Source of the DNA: Vibrio mimicus
GTDB taxonomy: Bacteria > Pseudomonadota > Gammaproteobacteria > Enterobacterales > Vibrionaceae
DNA length: 64,000 nucleotides
Reading direction: 5' to 3'
Assembly (NCBI RefSeq): GCF_019048845.1
Contig: NZ_CP077426.1
Coordinates: 2,093,501-2,157,500, forward strand
Positions within the stretch are counted from its first letter, which is position 1; every line of letters starts with the position of its first letter. The translations under genes were made by a program, and so were the position numbers. Shown piece after piece: positions 53,745 to 63,994 of the stretch. The notes beneath the pieces were generated by a model. It did no database searches. It saw only the letters and a program-made list of their open reading frames with translations, and was not told the origin of the DNA.

Positions 53745-54181
53745 CTTAACTCCTTGATATAAAGCATTGTATTTGTGATGTTGTGTGTGGGTATATCTTT
53801 AGTTGTTTTTATTGGGCACTGGTGGTGCCTCTGACAACATTATTACCAGTAACTTTAGGCAAAGGGAAGTAGGTTTTAACAGTTAGATAACAGAAAAAAG
53901 TGCAGAATTTGGTCAATGTCGAAAACGGAAGTGAAGTTAACTATCTCTCTTCCCAAACGATGTGGAGCGACAGAGGATGGTAGTTCAGTTCACTCTCATG
54001 AGCCTAGATAGGCTCTATGATTAAAGTGACCCTATAAAAGATGATCCCCATCACAGATAATCATAGGGATGTAAGATCAACTCTGCTAGAATGCGCCGCC
54101 GCGCAGAGGTCAACAAGTACATGGCTCATCTCTGCCAAATCTTGGTATACCTACTCTATTTACCCTTAGGAGCCGATTATT
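53745..54181. other. Divergent spacer, ABC operon / VF530 gene
   Basis: This 437-bp region has no gene. On the minus strand TTGACC (53911-53916) and TGTTAT 18 bp on could be the ABC operon promoter. Near it AGTTAACTA (53935-53943) matches the core of a TrpR operator. GAGCCTA-GA-TAGGCTC (54000-54015) is a near-perfect palindrome, and CCCTAT...ATAGGG flanks a structured segment at about 54030-54070. On the plus strand TAGAAT (about 54091) is a likely -10 for the VF530 gene, and GCAGAGGT...ATCTCTGC could form a leader hairpin. Confidence 0.4.
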
Positions 54182-54592
54182 ATGACCGATCAAGAAAGAA
54201 TCGAACTACAAAAGAACAATCCACTACACGGCCTTAAGTTAGAAACCTTGCTACAAGAGCTGGTGGATTTTTATGGCTGGGATATTTTAGATACAGCAAT
54301 GCGCTTTAACTGCTTTCATACCAAGCCTTCGATTGCTAGTAGTGTCAAATATTTAAACAAGACCGAGTGGGCACGAGAAAAACTAGAAAATTTTTATCTC
54401 TATCGCTTTAAACGTATGCCTCGTGCTTCCAGTGAAGAGTTTAATCTCCCGCCACGCGCACGAACTTTCCCTCATGGCCTACAGCCGAAAGAGCCGATGC
54501 AATTAACGGTAGACTCTATTTTGAAATCTCAGGCGAAAGCGGCTTCTGCTCATAAAGAAAGAACGTCCCGCAGTCGCCACACTCAGCGCTAA
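54182..54592 (+). CDS. VF530 / DUF2132 family DNA-binding protein
   Basis: This 136-residue protein's first 70 residues form the VF530 domain ('NNPLHGLKLETLLQELVDFYGWDILDTAMRFNCFHTKPSIASSVKYLNKTEWAREKLENFYL'), a compact helical fold reported as DNA-binding in Vibrio fischeri VF530. A basic tail (AASAHKERTSRSRHTQR) could add nucleic-acid affinity. AGGAG lies upstream of ATG 54182. It is monocistronic. Role unknown. Confidence 0.85.
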   Translation: MTDQERIELQKNNPLHGLKLETLLQELVDFYGWDILDTAMRFNCFHTKPSIASSVKYLNKTEWAREKLENFYLYRFKRMPRASSEEFNLPPRARTFPHGLQPKEPMQLTVDSILKSQAKAASAHKERTSRSRHTQR

Positions 54593-54709
54593 GTTATCTT
54601 GAGCTACAGAGCTAAATTGCCTTGGTCTACTCTGTATATTTCCGTGGCCGACTATCCGATATCCGTTGGCCACAACTGACTGACGAGGCAAACCCTCTAG
54701 GCGGAAGAA

Positions 54710-55162
54710 TTAAAACCAGCGCTCTAGCGCAGTATCATCCAACTGACGAAACGCGCGATTCAGCACATGAGCCAGCTCTTTATAACGCGGTTTGCTTTTG
54801 ATCGGCTCAAGTGCAAATCCAGTTTCAACTATCTTCATATAGAGTTCACGGTACCAACTGGCTAGCGCGGGAGGCAGTTGAGTATTCGCGCGATTGCCTA
54901 ACCACCAAATACCTTGCAATGGCAGGCTCATGGCAAACAAAGCAACCACAATCGCTTGAGGCATGGCTTGTGTGTTGGTGAATACCATTTGAGTCAATAC
55001 GCTGATCGCCGCTACCGCTGGCATCACTTTAATCGCGAAGCGAGTTGCCTTGATCACACGTTGCTCAGGAAACAGCGGATTTAACTCTTTGCGCATCGGC
55101 CAAATATCCATGTACTTCTGGCCGTCTTTGAGGCTATGCACGATGCCGACTTTATTATTCAT
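54710..55162 (-). CDS. yfbV: YfbV, UPF0208 membrane protein
   Basis: This 150-residue DUF412 protein has two membrane helices at about 40-65 and 69-92. It aligns with E. coli YfbV ('[14 protein letters not shown]', '[19 protein letters not shown]', '[11 protein letters not shown]'). I use ATG 55162 with AGGAAG 5 nt upstream rather than GTG 55168. It is divergent from ackA, as in enterobacteria. In E. coli it influences the position of the Ter macrodomain. Confidence 0.92.
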   Translation of the reverse strand: MNNKVGIVHSLKDGQKYMDIWPMRKELNPLFPEQRVIKATRFAIKVMPAVAAISVLTQMVFTNTQAMPQAIVVALFAMSLPLQGIWWLGNRANTQLPPALASWYRELYMKIVETGFALEPIKSKPRYKELAHVLNRAFRQLDDTALERWF

Positions 55163-55510
55163 ATCCACTTCCTCGCTGCTCTTTGCTCAACCCACTAAAA
55201 TTTAGTTGAATGATTCAACAAAAGACGCAAAAATTTGACAAAAGCTAATATTGATTCAAATTTTTTTTGTTATATTTGTCTATTATCGCTATGCTCTGCG
55301 GACTCTCAATCTCATTGTTGCCCTTATTTACAATTTAGGCAACGTTGGGACGATTCCTGCACGGATTGCATCGACGATTTATACTGACTTTGTCACGTCT
55401 CCACGATACGGAAATTGACGTTTTATTGACCGAGATTAGTGCCGTACATCAAGGCGTCATCTATTCTTGGTACTGATTTTATCCTAACCGATTATTACAG
55501 GTAGTCACAC
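55163..55510. other. yfbV/ackA promoter region
   Basis: A 348-bp AT-rich divergent regulatory region. It contains the perfect dyad GTTGAAT-G-ATTCAAC (55205-55219), a TTGACA at about 55236 and a long T run (about 55261-55270). The ackA leader should be at least 100 nt. No small gene was seen. Confidence 0.5.
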
Positions 55511-56707
55511 ATGTCTAAGCTGGTTTTAGTTTTAAACTGCGGTAGTTCTTCACTTAAGTTTGCAGTTGTTGACGCTCAAAGCGGTGAACAACATCTTTCA
55601 GGTCTTGCTGAATGTTTACACCTTCCTGAAGCTCGTATCAAGTGGAAATTGGACGGCAAGCACGAAGCTCAACTGGGCGAAGGCGCAGCACACGATGAAG
55701 CTCTGTCATTCATCGTTGAAACTATTCTTGCTTCTAAGCCAGAACTGGCAGCTCAACTGAAAGCTATCGGTCACCGCGTAGTACACGGTGGCGAACAGTT
55801 CACTCAATCAGCACTGATCGACGACGCTGTGCTGAAAGGTATCGAAGATTGTGCCACTCTAGCTCCACTGCACAACCCAGCGCACATCATCGGTATCAAA
55901 GCAGCGCAAAAAGCGTTCCCAGAACTGCAAAACGTAGCCGTGTTCGATACTGCGTTCCACCAAACTATGCCTGAAGAAGCGTACCTGTACGCTCTGCCAT
56001 ACAAACTGTACAAAGAGCACGGCATCCGTCGTTACGGTATGCACGGTACTTCTCACCTGTTCATCGCACGTGAAGCAGCTGAGCGTCTGGGCAAACCAGC
56101 AAACGAACTGAACATCATCAACTGCCACCTAGGCAACGGGGCTTCTGTTTGTGCGATCAAAAACGGTCAATCAGTTGACACATCTATGGGTCTGACTCCA
56201 CTGGAAGGTCTGGTGATGGGTACTCGCTGTGGTGATATCGATCCTGCGATCATTTTCCACCTGCACGATGCACTGGGTTACTCAGTTGAGCAAATCAACA
56301 CTATGATGACCAAAGAATCAGGTCTGCTGGGTCTGACTGAAGTGACTTCTGACTGCCGTTTCGTTGAAGACAACTACGGTCAAAAAGAAGAAGCAACACG
56401 CGCAATGGACGTGTTCTGTCACCGTCTGGCGAAATACGTTGCTGGCTACACGGCAAGCCTAGAAGGCCGTCTGGATGCGATCACTTTCACTGGTGGTATC
56501 GGTGAAAACTCTGCACCTATCCGTGAAATGGTTCTGAACCGTCTAGCGATCTTCGGTATCACTGTTGACAGCGAAGCAAACCTGAAAGCGCGTTTCGGCG
56601 GTGAAGGTGTGATCACGACCGCTGACAGCCGTATCCCAGCGATGGTTATCGCGACTAACGAAGAGTTAGTGATTGCAGAAGATACAGCTCGTCTGACGAA
56701 CATCTAA
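55511..56707 (+). CDS. ackA: Acetate kinase AckA
   Basis: This ASKHA-fold kinase of 398 residues interconverts acetyl phosphate + ADP and acetate + ATP. '[12 protein letters not shown]' (N-terminal phosphate loop), '[12 protein letters not shown]', 'YGMHGTSH' and 'FTGGIGENS' are all present. Codon use is strongly biased as in highly expressed genes. It is cotranscribed with pta, from which it is separated by 135 bp containing a hairpin. Confidence 0.97.
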   Translation: MSKLVLVLNCGSSSLKFAVVDAQSGEQHLSGLAECLHLPEARIKWKLDGKHEAQLGEGAAHDEALSFIVETILASKPELAAQLKAIGHRVVHGGEQFTQSALIDDAVLKGIEDCATLAPLHNPAHIIGIKAAQKAFPELQNVAVFDTAFHQTMPEEAYLYALPYKLYKEHGIRRYGMHGTSHLFIAREAAERLGKPANELNIINCHLGNGASVCAIKNGQSVDTSMGLTPLEGLVMGTRCGDIDPAIIFHLHDALGYSVEQINTMMTKESGLLGLTEVTSDCRFVEDNYGQKEEATRAMDVFCHRLAKYVAGYTASLEGRLDAITFTGGIGENSAPIREMVLNRLAIFGITVDSEANLKARFGGEGVITTADSRIPAMVIATNEELVIAEDTARLTNI

Positions 56708-56715
56708 TTCGACTT

Positions 56716-56743
56716 ACACTGGCTAACTCAGGTTAGCCAGTGT
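56716..56743 (+). repeat. Hairpin between ackA and pta
   Basis: ACACTGGCTAAC (56716-56727), loop TCAG, GTTAGCCAGTGT (56732-56743) is a perfect 12-bp stem. It is followed by CATTTAGG, too T-poor for full termination. It may attenuate pta or stabilise ackA mRNA. Confidence 0.8.
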
Positions 56744-56842
56744 CATTTAGGGGCTCAGCGTAAGCCTAATCTGCGCTTGAGCTTTGTCACTTTCAATCTA
56801 AGCACCTTAGATTGGTATCAATAGTGTTGAGGTACTTTACCA

Positions 56843-58987
56843 ATGTCCCGTACTATTATGCTTATCCCAATCAGCGCTGGCGTCGGTCTGACTAGCGTGA
56901 GCATGGGTCTCCTACGTTCTATGGAACGTAAAGGGGTTAGCGTTTCTTTCTATAAGCCTATCGCACAGCCACGTACTGGCGATGACCAACCTGACCTGAC
57001 TTCTACTGTTATGAGCCGCAACAGCGACATTAAGATCGGTGAGCCGATGAGTATGTCTGCTGCAGAAGCGTTGATTGGTAGCGAGAAGATGGACGTTCTG
57101 CTAGAAACTGTGGTTGAACGTTACAACCAGATCAACAAAGATGCAGAAGTGACTCTGATCGAAGGTCTGGTTCCAACGCGTAAGCACCCTTTTGCTAACC
57201 AAGTGAACGCGGAAATCGCCAACACGCTAGGCGCAGAAATTGTTTTCGTTGCCACTCCGGGTACTGATAACCCAACGCAACTGAAAGAGCGCATTGAAGT
57301 CGCATGTTCTAACTTTGGTGGCACCAAGAACAAGAGTATCTCTGGCGTTATCATCAACAAGCTGAATGCACCGGTTGATGAAGCGGGTCGTACTCGCCCT
57401 GACTTGTCTGAAATCTTTGATGATGCGGACAGTGCGAAGCAAGCCAACCTGGAAGTGATGCAGATCTTCAACACTAGCCCAATCCGTGTTCTAGGCTGTG
57501 TGCCATGGAGCATCGACCTGATTGCGACTCGTGCAATCGATATGGCGAAGCATCTGAAAGCCGAAGTTGTAAACCAAGGCGAGATCAATACCCGTCGTAT
57601 CAAGAGCATCACTTTCTGTGCACGCTCTCTCCCACACATGATTGAGCACTTCAAACCAGGTTCACTGTTGGTAACCTCAGCAGACCGTCCTGATGTGATT
57701 GTGGCTGCGGCACTGGCTGCAATGAACGGTGTGGAAATTGGTGCGGTACTGCTGACTGGCGGTTACGACATCCCACATGAAATCGTTAACCTATGTAAAC
57801 CTGCCTTTGATACTGGCCTGCCAATTTTCAAAGCGCAAGGTAACACATGGCAAACTTCGCTGAACCTGCAAAGCTTCAGCCTTGAAGTACCTGCTGACGA
57901 CAAAGAGCGTATCGAATTCATCAGCGAGCACGTAGCAAGCCACATTGACGGTCCATGGGTAGACTCTCTGACTGAAGGTGCACAAGCATCTCGTCGTCTG
58001 AGCCCACCTGCATTCCGTTACCAACTGACTGAACTGGCTCGTAGCGCGAACAAGCGTATCGTACTACCAGAAGGTGATGAGCCACGTACCGTGAAAGCAG
58101 CAGCTATCTGTGCTGAGCGCGGCATTGCACAATGTGTGCTACTGGGTAACCCAGAAGAGATCAAGCGTGTTGCTGCGCAGCAAGGCGTTGAGCTGGGTTC
58201 TGGTATCGAAATCATCGATCCAAAAGTGGCTCAAGAGCAATATGTGGCTCGTCTGGTTGAACTGCGTAAGAGCAAAGGCATGACTGAAGTGGTTGCGCGT
58301 GAACAACTGGAAGATACCGTTGTTCTGGGCACTATGATGCTTGAGCGTAACGAAGTTGACGGTCTGGTTTCTGGTGCGGTTCACACCACAGCAAACACCA
58401 TTCGTCCACCGCTACAAATCATCAAGACTGCACCAAATGCGTCTCTGGTTTCATCAATCTTCTTTATGCTGCTGCCTGATCAGGTACTGGTATACGGTGA
58501 CTGTGCGATCAACCCAGATCCAAACGCAGAGCAACTGGCTGAGATTGCTATCCAGTCTGCAGATTCCGCAGCAGCCTTCGGTATTGAGCCTCGCGTAGCG
58601 ATGATCTCTTACTCAACTGGTACTTCTGGTCAAGGTGCTGACGTTGATAAAGTACGTGAAGCAACCCGCATTGCGAAAGAGAAACGTCCTGATCTGATCA
58701 TTGACGGTCCTCTGCAATACGATGCAGCAATCATGGAAAACGTAGCGGCTTCTAAAGCACCGAACTCTCCAGTAGCAGGTAAAGCGACCGTATTCGTATT
58801 CCCAGATCTGAACACAGGTAACACGACTTACAAAGCGGTACAACGTTCAGCGGATCTGGTGTCTATCGGTCCTATGCTGCAAGGTATGCGTAAGCCAGTT
58901 AACGATCTGTCTCGCGGTGCATTGGTTGACGATATCGTCTACACCATCGCCCTGACGGCTATCCAAGCAGGTCAAGAGCAGAAATAA
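56843..58987 (+). CDS. pta: Phosphate acetyltransferase Pta, long form
   Basis: This 714-residue enzyme interconverts acetyl-CoA and acetyl phosphate and, with AckA, forms the overflow acetate pathway. The N-terminal P-loop-like domain (1-230; '[19 protein letters not shown]'), DRTGG regulatory domain (about 235-350) and C-terminal catalytic PTA_PTB domain (about 390-714; '[16 protein letters not shown]', '[16 protein letters not shown]', 'GPLQYDAA') are in the normal order. A strong terminator follows. Confidence 0.97.
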   Translation: MSRTIMLIPISAGVGLTSVSMGLLRSMERKGVSVSFYKPIAQPRTGDDQPDLTSTVMSRNSDIKIGEPMSMSAAEALIGSEKMDVLLETVVERYNQINKDAEVTLIEGLVPTRKHPFANQVNAEIANTLGAEIVFVATPGTDNPTQLKERIEVACSNFGGTKNKSISGVIINKLNAPVDEAGRTRPDLSEIFDDADSAKQANLEVMQIFNTSPIRVLGCVPWSIDLIATRAIDMAKHLKAEVVNQGEINTRRIKSITFCARSLPHMIEHFKPGSLLVTSADRPDVIVAAALAAMNGVEIGAVLLTGGYDIPHEIVNLCKPAFDTGLPIFKAQGNTWQTSLNLQSFSLEVPADDKERIEFISEHVASHIDGPWVDSLTEGAQASRRLSPPAFRYQLTELARSANKRIVLPEGDEPRTVKAAAICAERGIAQCVLLGNPEEIKRVAAQQGVELGSGIEIIDPKVAQEQYVARLVELRKSKGMTEVVAREQLEDTVVLGTMMLERNEVDGLVSGAVHTTANTIRPPLQIIKTAPNASLVSSIFFMLLPDQVLVYGDCAINPDPNAEQLAEIAIQSADSAAAFGIEPRVAMISYSTGTSGQGADVDKVREATRIAKEKRPDLIIDGPLQYDAAIMENVAASKAPNSPVAGKATVFVFPDLNTGNTTYKAVQRSADLVSIGPMLQGMRKPVNDLSRGALVDDIVYTIALTAIQAGQEQK

Positions 58988-59010
58988 GTCCGGCTAATCG
59001 GCTAAAATGC

Positions 59011-59039
59011 AAAGCCCCCGAAACTCGGGGGCTTTTTTT
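59011..59039 (+). terminator. Terminator of pta
   Basis: AAAGCCCCCG (59011-59020), 5-nt loop, CGGGGGC (59026-59032), then seven T residues. Confidence 0.95.
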
Positions 59040-59072
59040 ATGCTCTTTATTCATTAAATCTATGGCCGTATT

Positions 59073-60020
59073 TCAACCAATCAGCTCTCGCTGATGCGGA
59101 CTCAGGAGATCCAATTCAGGCCCGAGGGGAACGACTTGAGTTGGGTTGATCGTGGTATGGCTGAAGTAGTAATGCCGCTTAATATGGTAAAAATCGACCG
59201 TTTCTTGAATACCGTCCACTTGATATAACTCACGCAAATAGCCGCTAAGATGTGGATAGTCAGCAATACGTTGACGGTTACATTTGAAATGCCCGACATA
59301 CACCGCATCAAAACGGATCAAGGTCGTAAACAAACGCCAGTCGGCTTCCGTTATTTGGCTTCCGGCTAAATAACGATGAGTCGCGAGATGTTGGTCTACT
59401 TTATCCAATGCTGCAAAAAGCGCTTCAAATGCTTCTTCATAGACTTTTTGCGTGGTCGCGAAGCCACAACGATATACCCCATTGTTGATGTTGGGATAGA
59501 TAAAATCATTCCATTCATCGATTACCGTTCGCAAAGCTCTGGGGTAATAATCGGTTTCATTACCCGTTAACCCATTGAACGCACTGTTCAACATACGAAT
59601 AATTTCCGAAGATTCATTACTGACGATGGTTTGTAGCTTCTTATCCCACAACACAGGCACAGTCACTCGCCCTGTGTAATCGGCTTTGGCGTGGGTATAA
59701 AGTTGATGTAATTGGGTATAACCATAAAGAGGCTCGGGGATGCCAAACTGCCAACCGTGCGCCAACATATCCGGACAGACAACTGTCACATCAATATGTG
59801 CTTCAAGCCCTTTTAGAGCACGGAAAATCAGTGTGCGATGCGCCCAAGGACAAGCAAGGGACACATAGAGATGGTAACGGCCAGATTCAGCACTAAAACG
59901 TGCGTCGGGCGCAGCTTCAACCCAATCACGAAATCCAGCATCTTCTCGAACAAACTCTCCATCGCTTTGCTTGGTGTCGTACCATACATCGTGCCACTTG
60001 CCTTTAATTAGCTTTCCCAT
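59073..60020 (-). CDS. Glutathionyl-hydroquinone reductase (YqjG/Xi-class GST)
   Basis: This 315-residue Xi-class glutathione transferase reduces glutathionyl-hydroquinones. The active-site motif is CPWA with Cys57 (SLACPWAHR); 'VPVLWDKKLQTIVSNESSEIIRML' forms the GSH site, and the C-terminal helical domain includes 'ITEADWRLFTTLIRFDAVYVGHFKCN'. I chose ATG 60020 with AGGGGG upstream; an ATG at 60035 contains that ribosome site. It is monocistronic, between pta and opp. Confidence 0.9.
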   Translation of the reverse strand: MGKLIKGKWHDVWYDTKQSDGEFVREDAGFRDWVEAAPDARFSAESGRYHLYVSLACPWAHRTLIFRALKGLEAHIDVTVVCPDMLAHGWQFGIPEPLYGYTQLHQLYTHAKADYTGRVTVPVLWDKKLQTIVSNESSEIIRMLNSAFNGLTGNETDYYPRALRTVIDEWNDFIYPNINNGVYRCGFATTQKVYEEAFEALFAALDKVDQHLATHRYLAGSQITEADWRLFTTLIRFDAVYVGHFKCNRQRIADYPHLSGYLRELYQVDGIQETVDFYHIKRHYYFSHTTINPTQVVPLGPELDLLSPHQRELIG

Positions 60021-60114
60021 TTTGCCCCCTATCACTCATCTTTTGAGCATTATAGGCAACGGAACACGCGACTTAACCCAAAGCGTCTGGTCGTCTTGTT
60101 CAAAAAATTTGAAT

Positions 60115-60150
60115 ACAAAAAAAGCGCGATCCGAACAAGGAATCGCGCTT
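60115..60150 (-). terminator. Terminator of the opp operon
   Basis: AAGCGCGAT (60122-60130) and ATCGCGCTT (60142-60150) with an 11-nt loop; on the minus strand followed by TTTTTTTG. Confidence 0.88.
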
Positions 60151-60169
60151 GGCCCGTCACAGGCTGAAT

Positions 60170-61162
60170 TTATGCCTCAGCGTACAAACAAGATACTGAG
60201 TGAATATCGGAACCTTTAATCACAGGCTTGGTTTTCGCACACTCTGCGGTTGCTTGAGGGCAACGAGTACGGAACACACAACCTGAAGGCGGGTTCATTG
60301 GTGAAGGTAAGTCCCCTTCCAGCATCTGGATGGTTTTATTGCGTTCCAAATCAGGATCTGGGATTGGTACAGCTGACATCAAGGCCTTGGTATAAGGATG
60401 TTTAGGATTTGCAAACAGCTCTTTGGATACCCCTAACTCCACCGCATTGCCCAAATACATCACCAATACACGATCAGAAATGTGCTTCACTACTGAAAGA
60501 TCATGGGCAATAAATACCAGACTTAAACCCAGCTCTTTTTGCAGTTCTTTCAGCAAGTTAACCACCTGAGCTTGAATCGATACATCCAGTGCAGAAACTG
60601 GTTCGTCACAAATGATCATCTTAGGTTTGAGAATCAGCGCGCGTGCAATACCGATACGTTGACACTGACCACCAGAGAACTCATGTGGGTAGCGGTTGAT
60701 CACGTTAGGCAGTAGACCTACCTTGGTCATCATCTCTTTCACCCGATCTTTCACTTCTTGTTTAGAAAGCTCAGGATAGAAAGTTTGCAGTGGTTCCGCG
60801 ATGATATCGCCCACTGTCATACGCGGGTTTAACGATGCCAGTGGATCTTGGAAAATCATCTGGATTTGCTTGCGCGTTGCACGGCGTTTCACTTCCTGCA
60901 TGCGTGTCAAATCTTGGCCTAACCACAGCACTTCGCCGTGAGTCGCTTGCACCAAGCCAATGATGGCGCGAGCAAACGTAGATTTACCACAGCCTGACTC
61001 ACCCACTACGCCTAGCGTTTCACCTTCATACAGACGAACATTCACACCATCTACCGCTTTCAGGGTCAGGGGTTTCGTCCATGGCCAAGCCGATTTCGGA
61101 GTGATGTTAAAGTGGACTTTCAGATCTTTGACGTCCAGTAATAATTTTTTCTCTGCGCTCAT
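60170..61162 (-). CDS. oppF: OppF, oligopeptide ABC transporter ATPase
   Basis: This 330-residue ATPase subunit of the oligopeptide importer has Walker A GESGCGKS (54-61), signature [15 protein letters not shown], Walker B '[12 protein letters not shown]' and a C-terminal oligopeptide-family extension with a Cys cluster ('[16 protein letters not shown]') that in relatives binds an iron-sulfur cluster. ATG 61162 overlaps the oppD stop (ATGA) and has GGGAGG upstream. Last gene of oppBCDF. Confidence 0.95.
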   Translation of the reverse strand: MSAEKKLLLDVKDLKVHFNITPKSAWPWTKPLTLKAVDGVNVRLYEGETLGVVGESGCGKSTFARAIIGLVQATHGEVLWLGQDLTRMQEVKRRATRKQIQMIFQDPLASLNPRMTVGDIIAEPLQTFYPELSKQEVKDRVKEMMTKVGLLPNVINRYPHEFSGGQCQRIGIARALILKPKMIICDEPVSALDVSIQAQVVNLLKELQKELGLSLVFIAHDLSVVKHISDRVLVMYLGNAVELGVSKELFANPKHPYTKALMSAVPIPDPDLERNKTIQMLEGDLPSPMNPPSGCVFRTRCPQATAECAKTKPVIKGSDIHSVSCLYAEA

Positions 61163-62133
61163 TTTGTCCAAGCCTCCCAATCAGAAAAACACGCACGTTG
61201 ACGGTCATTGCCAAACGGCAGCAGAATCGGTGCTTCACGCTTACAGCGATCCGTCACACGGTGGCAGCGCTCTTGGTAAGGACAACCCACTGGCAAACGC
61301 AGCAAGTTAGGCGGGTTACCCGGAATCGTTGGCAACACTTCACCTTCAGAATCCAAACGCGGAATCGCACTGAGCAGACCTTCCGCGTAAGGGTGGCTTG
61401 GGTTATAGAAAATATCATTCACAGAACCGTATTCCATAGTACGGCCTGCGTACATCACCAGCACTTTGTCACAAGAGCCTGCAACCACGCCCAAATCGTG
61501 AGTGATCATAATGATGGCTGTATTGAACTCACGCTTCAGATCGTTAAGCAGTTCCATGATCTGCGCTTGAACAGTCACGTCCAATGCAGTGGTCGGTTCA
61601 TCGGCAATCAACAGTTTTGGACGGCACAACAAAGCCATTGCGATCATCACGCGCTGGCGCATACCGCCTGAAAACTCATGCGGATACATGGTTATACGCT
61701 TACGTGCTTCTGGAATTTTTACCGCTTCCAACATGCGCACGGATTCTTCAAATGCTTCCGCTTTACCCATACCTTTATGCAGCATCAGCACTTCCATCAG
61801 CTGATCACTTACCTTCATGTATGGGTTAAGTGAAGTCATTGGGTCTTGGAAAATCATCGCGATTTGCTCGGCGCGCACTTTATTCAGTTCACGCTCTGGC
61901 AGATTGAGGATCTCTTTACCCTCAAATTTTGCGCTACCGGTGATTTTGCCGTTTTTGGCTAGCAAGCCCATGATGGCAAATACAGTTTGTGATTTGCCTG
62001 AGCCGGATTCGCCAACAATGCCTAAGGTCTCTCCCTGTTTCAGAGAGAAATTGAGATCGTTCACTGCGGTAACAATACCGTCTTGGGTAGAAAACTCTAC
62101 GCGCAGATCTTTGACATCTAATAAACTCATCAT
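61159..62133 (-). CDS. oppD: OppD, oligopeptide ABC transporter ATPase
   Basis: This 324-residue ATPase has Walker A GESGSGKS (41-48), signature [15 protein letters not shown], Walker B '[12 protein letters not shown]' and a Cys-containing C-terminal extension ('[16 protein letters not shown]'). It forms a heterodimer with OppF. Two adjacent ATGs (62133 and 62130) follow AAGGAAA; either may be used. Confidence 0.95.
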   Translation of the reverse strand: MMSLLDVKDLRVEFSTQDGIVTAVNDLNFSLKQGETLGIVGESGSGKSQTVFAIMGLLAKNGKITGSAKFEGKEILNLPERELNKVRAEQIAMIFQDPMTSLNPYMKVSDQLMEVLMLHKGMGKAEAFEESVRMLEAVKIPEARKRITMYPHEFSGGMRQRVMIAMALLCRPKLLIADEPTTALDVTVQAQIMELLNDLKREFNTAIIMITHDLGVVAGSCDKVLVMYAGRTMEYGSVNDIFYNPSHPYAEGLLSAIPRLDSEGEVLPTIPGNPPNLLRLPVGCPYQERCHRVTDRCKREAPILLPFGNDRQRACFSDWEAWTK

Positions 62134-62157
62134 TATTTCCTTTTTATTCTTCTTGGT

Positions 62158-63060
62158 TTATCTGTCTTTTGGATCGAGCGCGTCACGCAGACCATCGCCG
62201 ACATAGTTAAAACAGAACAAGGTCAACACCATGAATACCGCTGGGAACAGCAGTTGCCATATAGCAACTTCCATTGTGTTTGCTCCCTCTTGTAACAGAG
62301 CACCCCAACTGGTCATCGGTTCTTGCACACCAAGGCCAAGGAATGAAAGGAATGATTCAGTCAAAATCATGCTTGGGATAAGCAGGGTTGAATAAACCGC
62401 CACAATACCCAATACGTTCGGCACGATATGGCGAGTAATGATGTTCCACTTACTCACACCGCACACATGTGCCGCTTCGATAAACTCTTTGCTACGCAAG
62501 CTCAGGGTTTGACCACGCACGATACGCGCCATATCCAGCCATGCGATCGCACCGATCGCGACGAAGATCAGCACGATGTTACGGCCAAAAAACGTTACCA
62601 AAACGATAACCAAGAACATGAATGGGATAGCGTAGAGGATTTCCAGAATACGCATCATCACACGGTCAGTACGGCCGCCAATAAAACCAGACGCTGCGCC
62701 ATACAGAGTACCGATCAATACCGCAACCAAAGCACCCATGATACCTACCATCAGAGAGATACGGCCCCCCACGAGCGTGCGCACGAAGAGGTCACGCCCA
62801 AGAGCATCGGTACCAAACCAATGTTCAGCCGAAGGTGCTGCATGCATTGCATACCAGTCCGTATCTTCATAACTGTAAGCGGAAAACATCGGCAGAAAGA
62901 CGACTGCCAGGGTGATTAACATCAAAACAAACAGGCTGACCATCGCGGCTTTATTACGCATAAAGCGAATACGCGCGTCTTGCCACAGGCTGCGACCTTG
63001 AATCTCAAGGTTTTGTGAGAAGTTTTCAATCGCCGCTAAATTTTCTTTTTTCGTCAACAT
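62158..63060 (-). CDS. oppC: OppC, oligopeptide ABC transporter permease
   Basis: This 300-residue permease has a cytosolic N-terminus, the OppC N-terminal helix, an extracytoplasmic domain around residues 60-100 ('WFGTDALGRDLFVRTLVG') and five more helices with the EAA-like loop 'EFIEAAHVCGVSKWNIITRHIVPNVLG'. It lies 13 bp after oppB. Confidence 0.95.
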   Translation of the reverse strand: MLTKKENLAAIENFSQNLEIQGRSLWQDARIRFMRNKAAMVSLFVLMLITLAVVFLPMFSAYSYEDTDWYAMHAAPSAEHWFGTDALGRDLFVRTLVGGRISLMVGIMGALVAVLIGTLYGAASGFIGGRTDRVMMRILEILYAIPFMFLVIVLVTFFGRNIVLIFVAIGAIAWLDMARIVRGQTLSLRSKEFIEAAHVCGVSKWNIITRHIVPNVLGIVAVYSTLLIPSMILTESFLSFLGLGVQEPMTSWGALLQEGANTMEVAIWQLLFPAVFMVLTLFCFNYVGDGLRDALDPKDR

Positions 63061-63073
63061 TATCTAAGTCCTA

Positions 63074-63994
63074 TTAGTAGCGAATCTTCGGATCGATATA
63101 AGCGAGAAGAATATCGACAATCGCGTTAAACAGAATAAATAGGAAACCGATCAGGATCGTTACCCCCATAACCAAAGAATAATCTCGGTTAAAGGCGGCG
63201 TTAACGAAGAGCTTACCGATACCTGGCAAGCCAAAAATGGTCTCAATCACTACCGAACCCGTGATGATGCCAACGAAAGCTGGGCCCATGTATGACACAA
63301 CAGGAAGCATGGCTGGCTTCAGCGCGTGTTTGACCACGATATAACCGTAACTCAATCCTTTCGCACGAGCCGTGCGGATAAAGTTACTGTTCAGGGTTTC
63401 AATCATTGAGCCACGAGTAATACGGGCAAAAGTAGCGACATAGAGCAGTGACATCCCCAAAACGGGCAGAGCCATGTACTGGAACCCTCCGTCTTGCCAT
63501 CCGCCTGCTGGGAAAATATTAAAATTAATCGCAAAAATATAAATCAACACGGGTGCCAACACGAAGGAAGGCATGACCACCCCTAACATGGCGGTGGACA
63601 TTATGGTGTAGTCGACCCAAGTATTCTGCTTCAAGGCGGCTATGGTTCCGACCGTTACCCCCATAATGACAGTAAAGACAAAAGCAGCGAGACCGATTTT
63701 CACTGAAACAGGCAGTGCACTGGCGATCAGCTCATTCACTGTATAGTCTTTGTACTTAAACGATGGGCCAAAATCACCCTGAACAATATTGGTCAAGTAG
63801 GTCAGATACTGTTCAGAAACGGGTTTGTCTAAACCATATTTAGCATTAATGTTGGCCATCACTTCCGGCGGCAAAGGACGTTCTGAAGAAAATGGGTTAC
63901 CTGGCGCATAGCGCATGAGAAAGAAAGATATCGTAATCAACACCAACATGGTTGGTATCGCTTCAAATATCCTTTTTGCGATGAATTTAAGCAT
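63074..63994 (-). CDS. oppB: OppB, oligopeptide ABC transporter permease
   Basis: This 306-residue permease has six membrane helices, the DppB-family start 'MLKFIAKRIFEAIPTMLVLITISFFLMRYAPGNPF' and the EAA loop 'NFIRTARAKGLSYGYIVVKHALKPAM'. ATG 63994 lies seven bases from the right edge, so its ribosome site is only partly visible. The substrate-binding gene oppA is expected further right. Confidence 0.95.
   Translation of the reverse strand: MLKFIAKRIFEAIPTMLVLITISFFLMRYAPGNPFSSERPLPPEVMANINAKYGLDKPVSEQYLTYLTNIVQGDFGPSFKYKDYTVNELIASALPVSVKIGLAAFVFTVIMGVTVGTIAALKQNTWVDYTIMSTAMLGVVMPSFVLAPVLIYIFAINFNIFPAGGWQDGGFQYMALPVLGMSLLYVATFARITRGSMIETLNSNFIRTARAKGLSYGYIVVKHALKPAMLPVVSYMGPAFVGIITGSVVIETIFGLPGIGKLFVNAAFNRDYSLVMGVTILIGFLFILFNAIVDILLAYIDPKIRY

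Noticed and set aside
54644..54673. GTGGCC...GGCCAC inverted repeat between the VF530 gene and yfbV
   Set aside because: Only 6-bp arms, long loop and no T run; not convincing as a terminator.
55236..55270. TTGACA as the ackA -35 element
   Set aside because: No -10 at 16-18 bp matches well enough to call a promoter; left as part of the general regulatory region.
57121..57654. 177-residue minus-strand ORF inside pta
   Set aside because: Antisense shadow of a strongly codon-biased gene; no start signal and no family resemblance.
62428..62919. 163-residue plus-strand ORF inside oppC
   Set aside because: His/Asp/Thr-rich antisense composition typical of shadows of membrane-protein genes.
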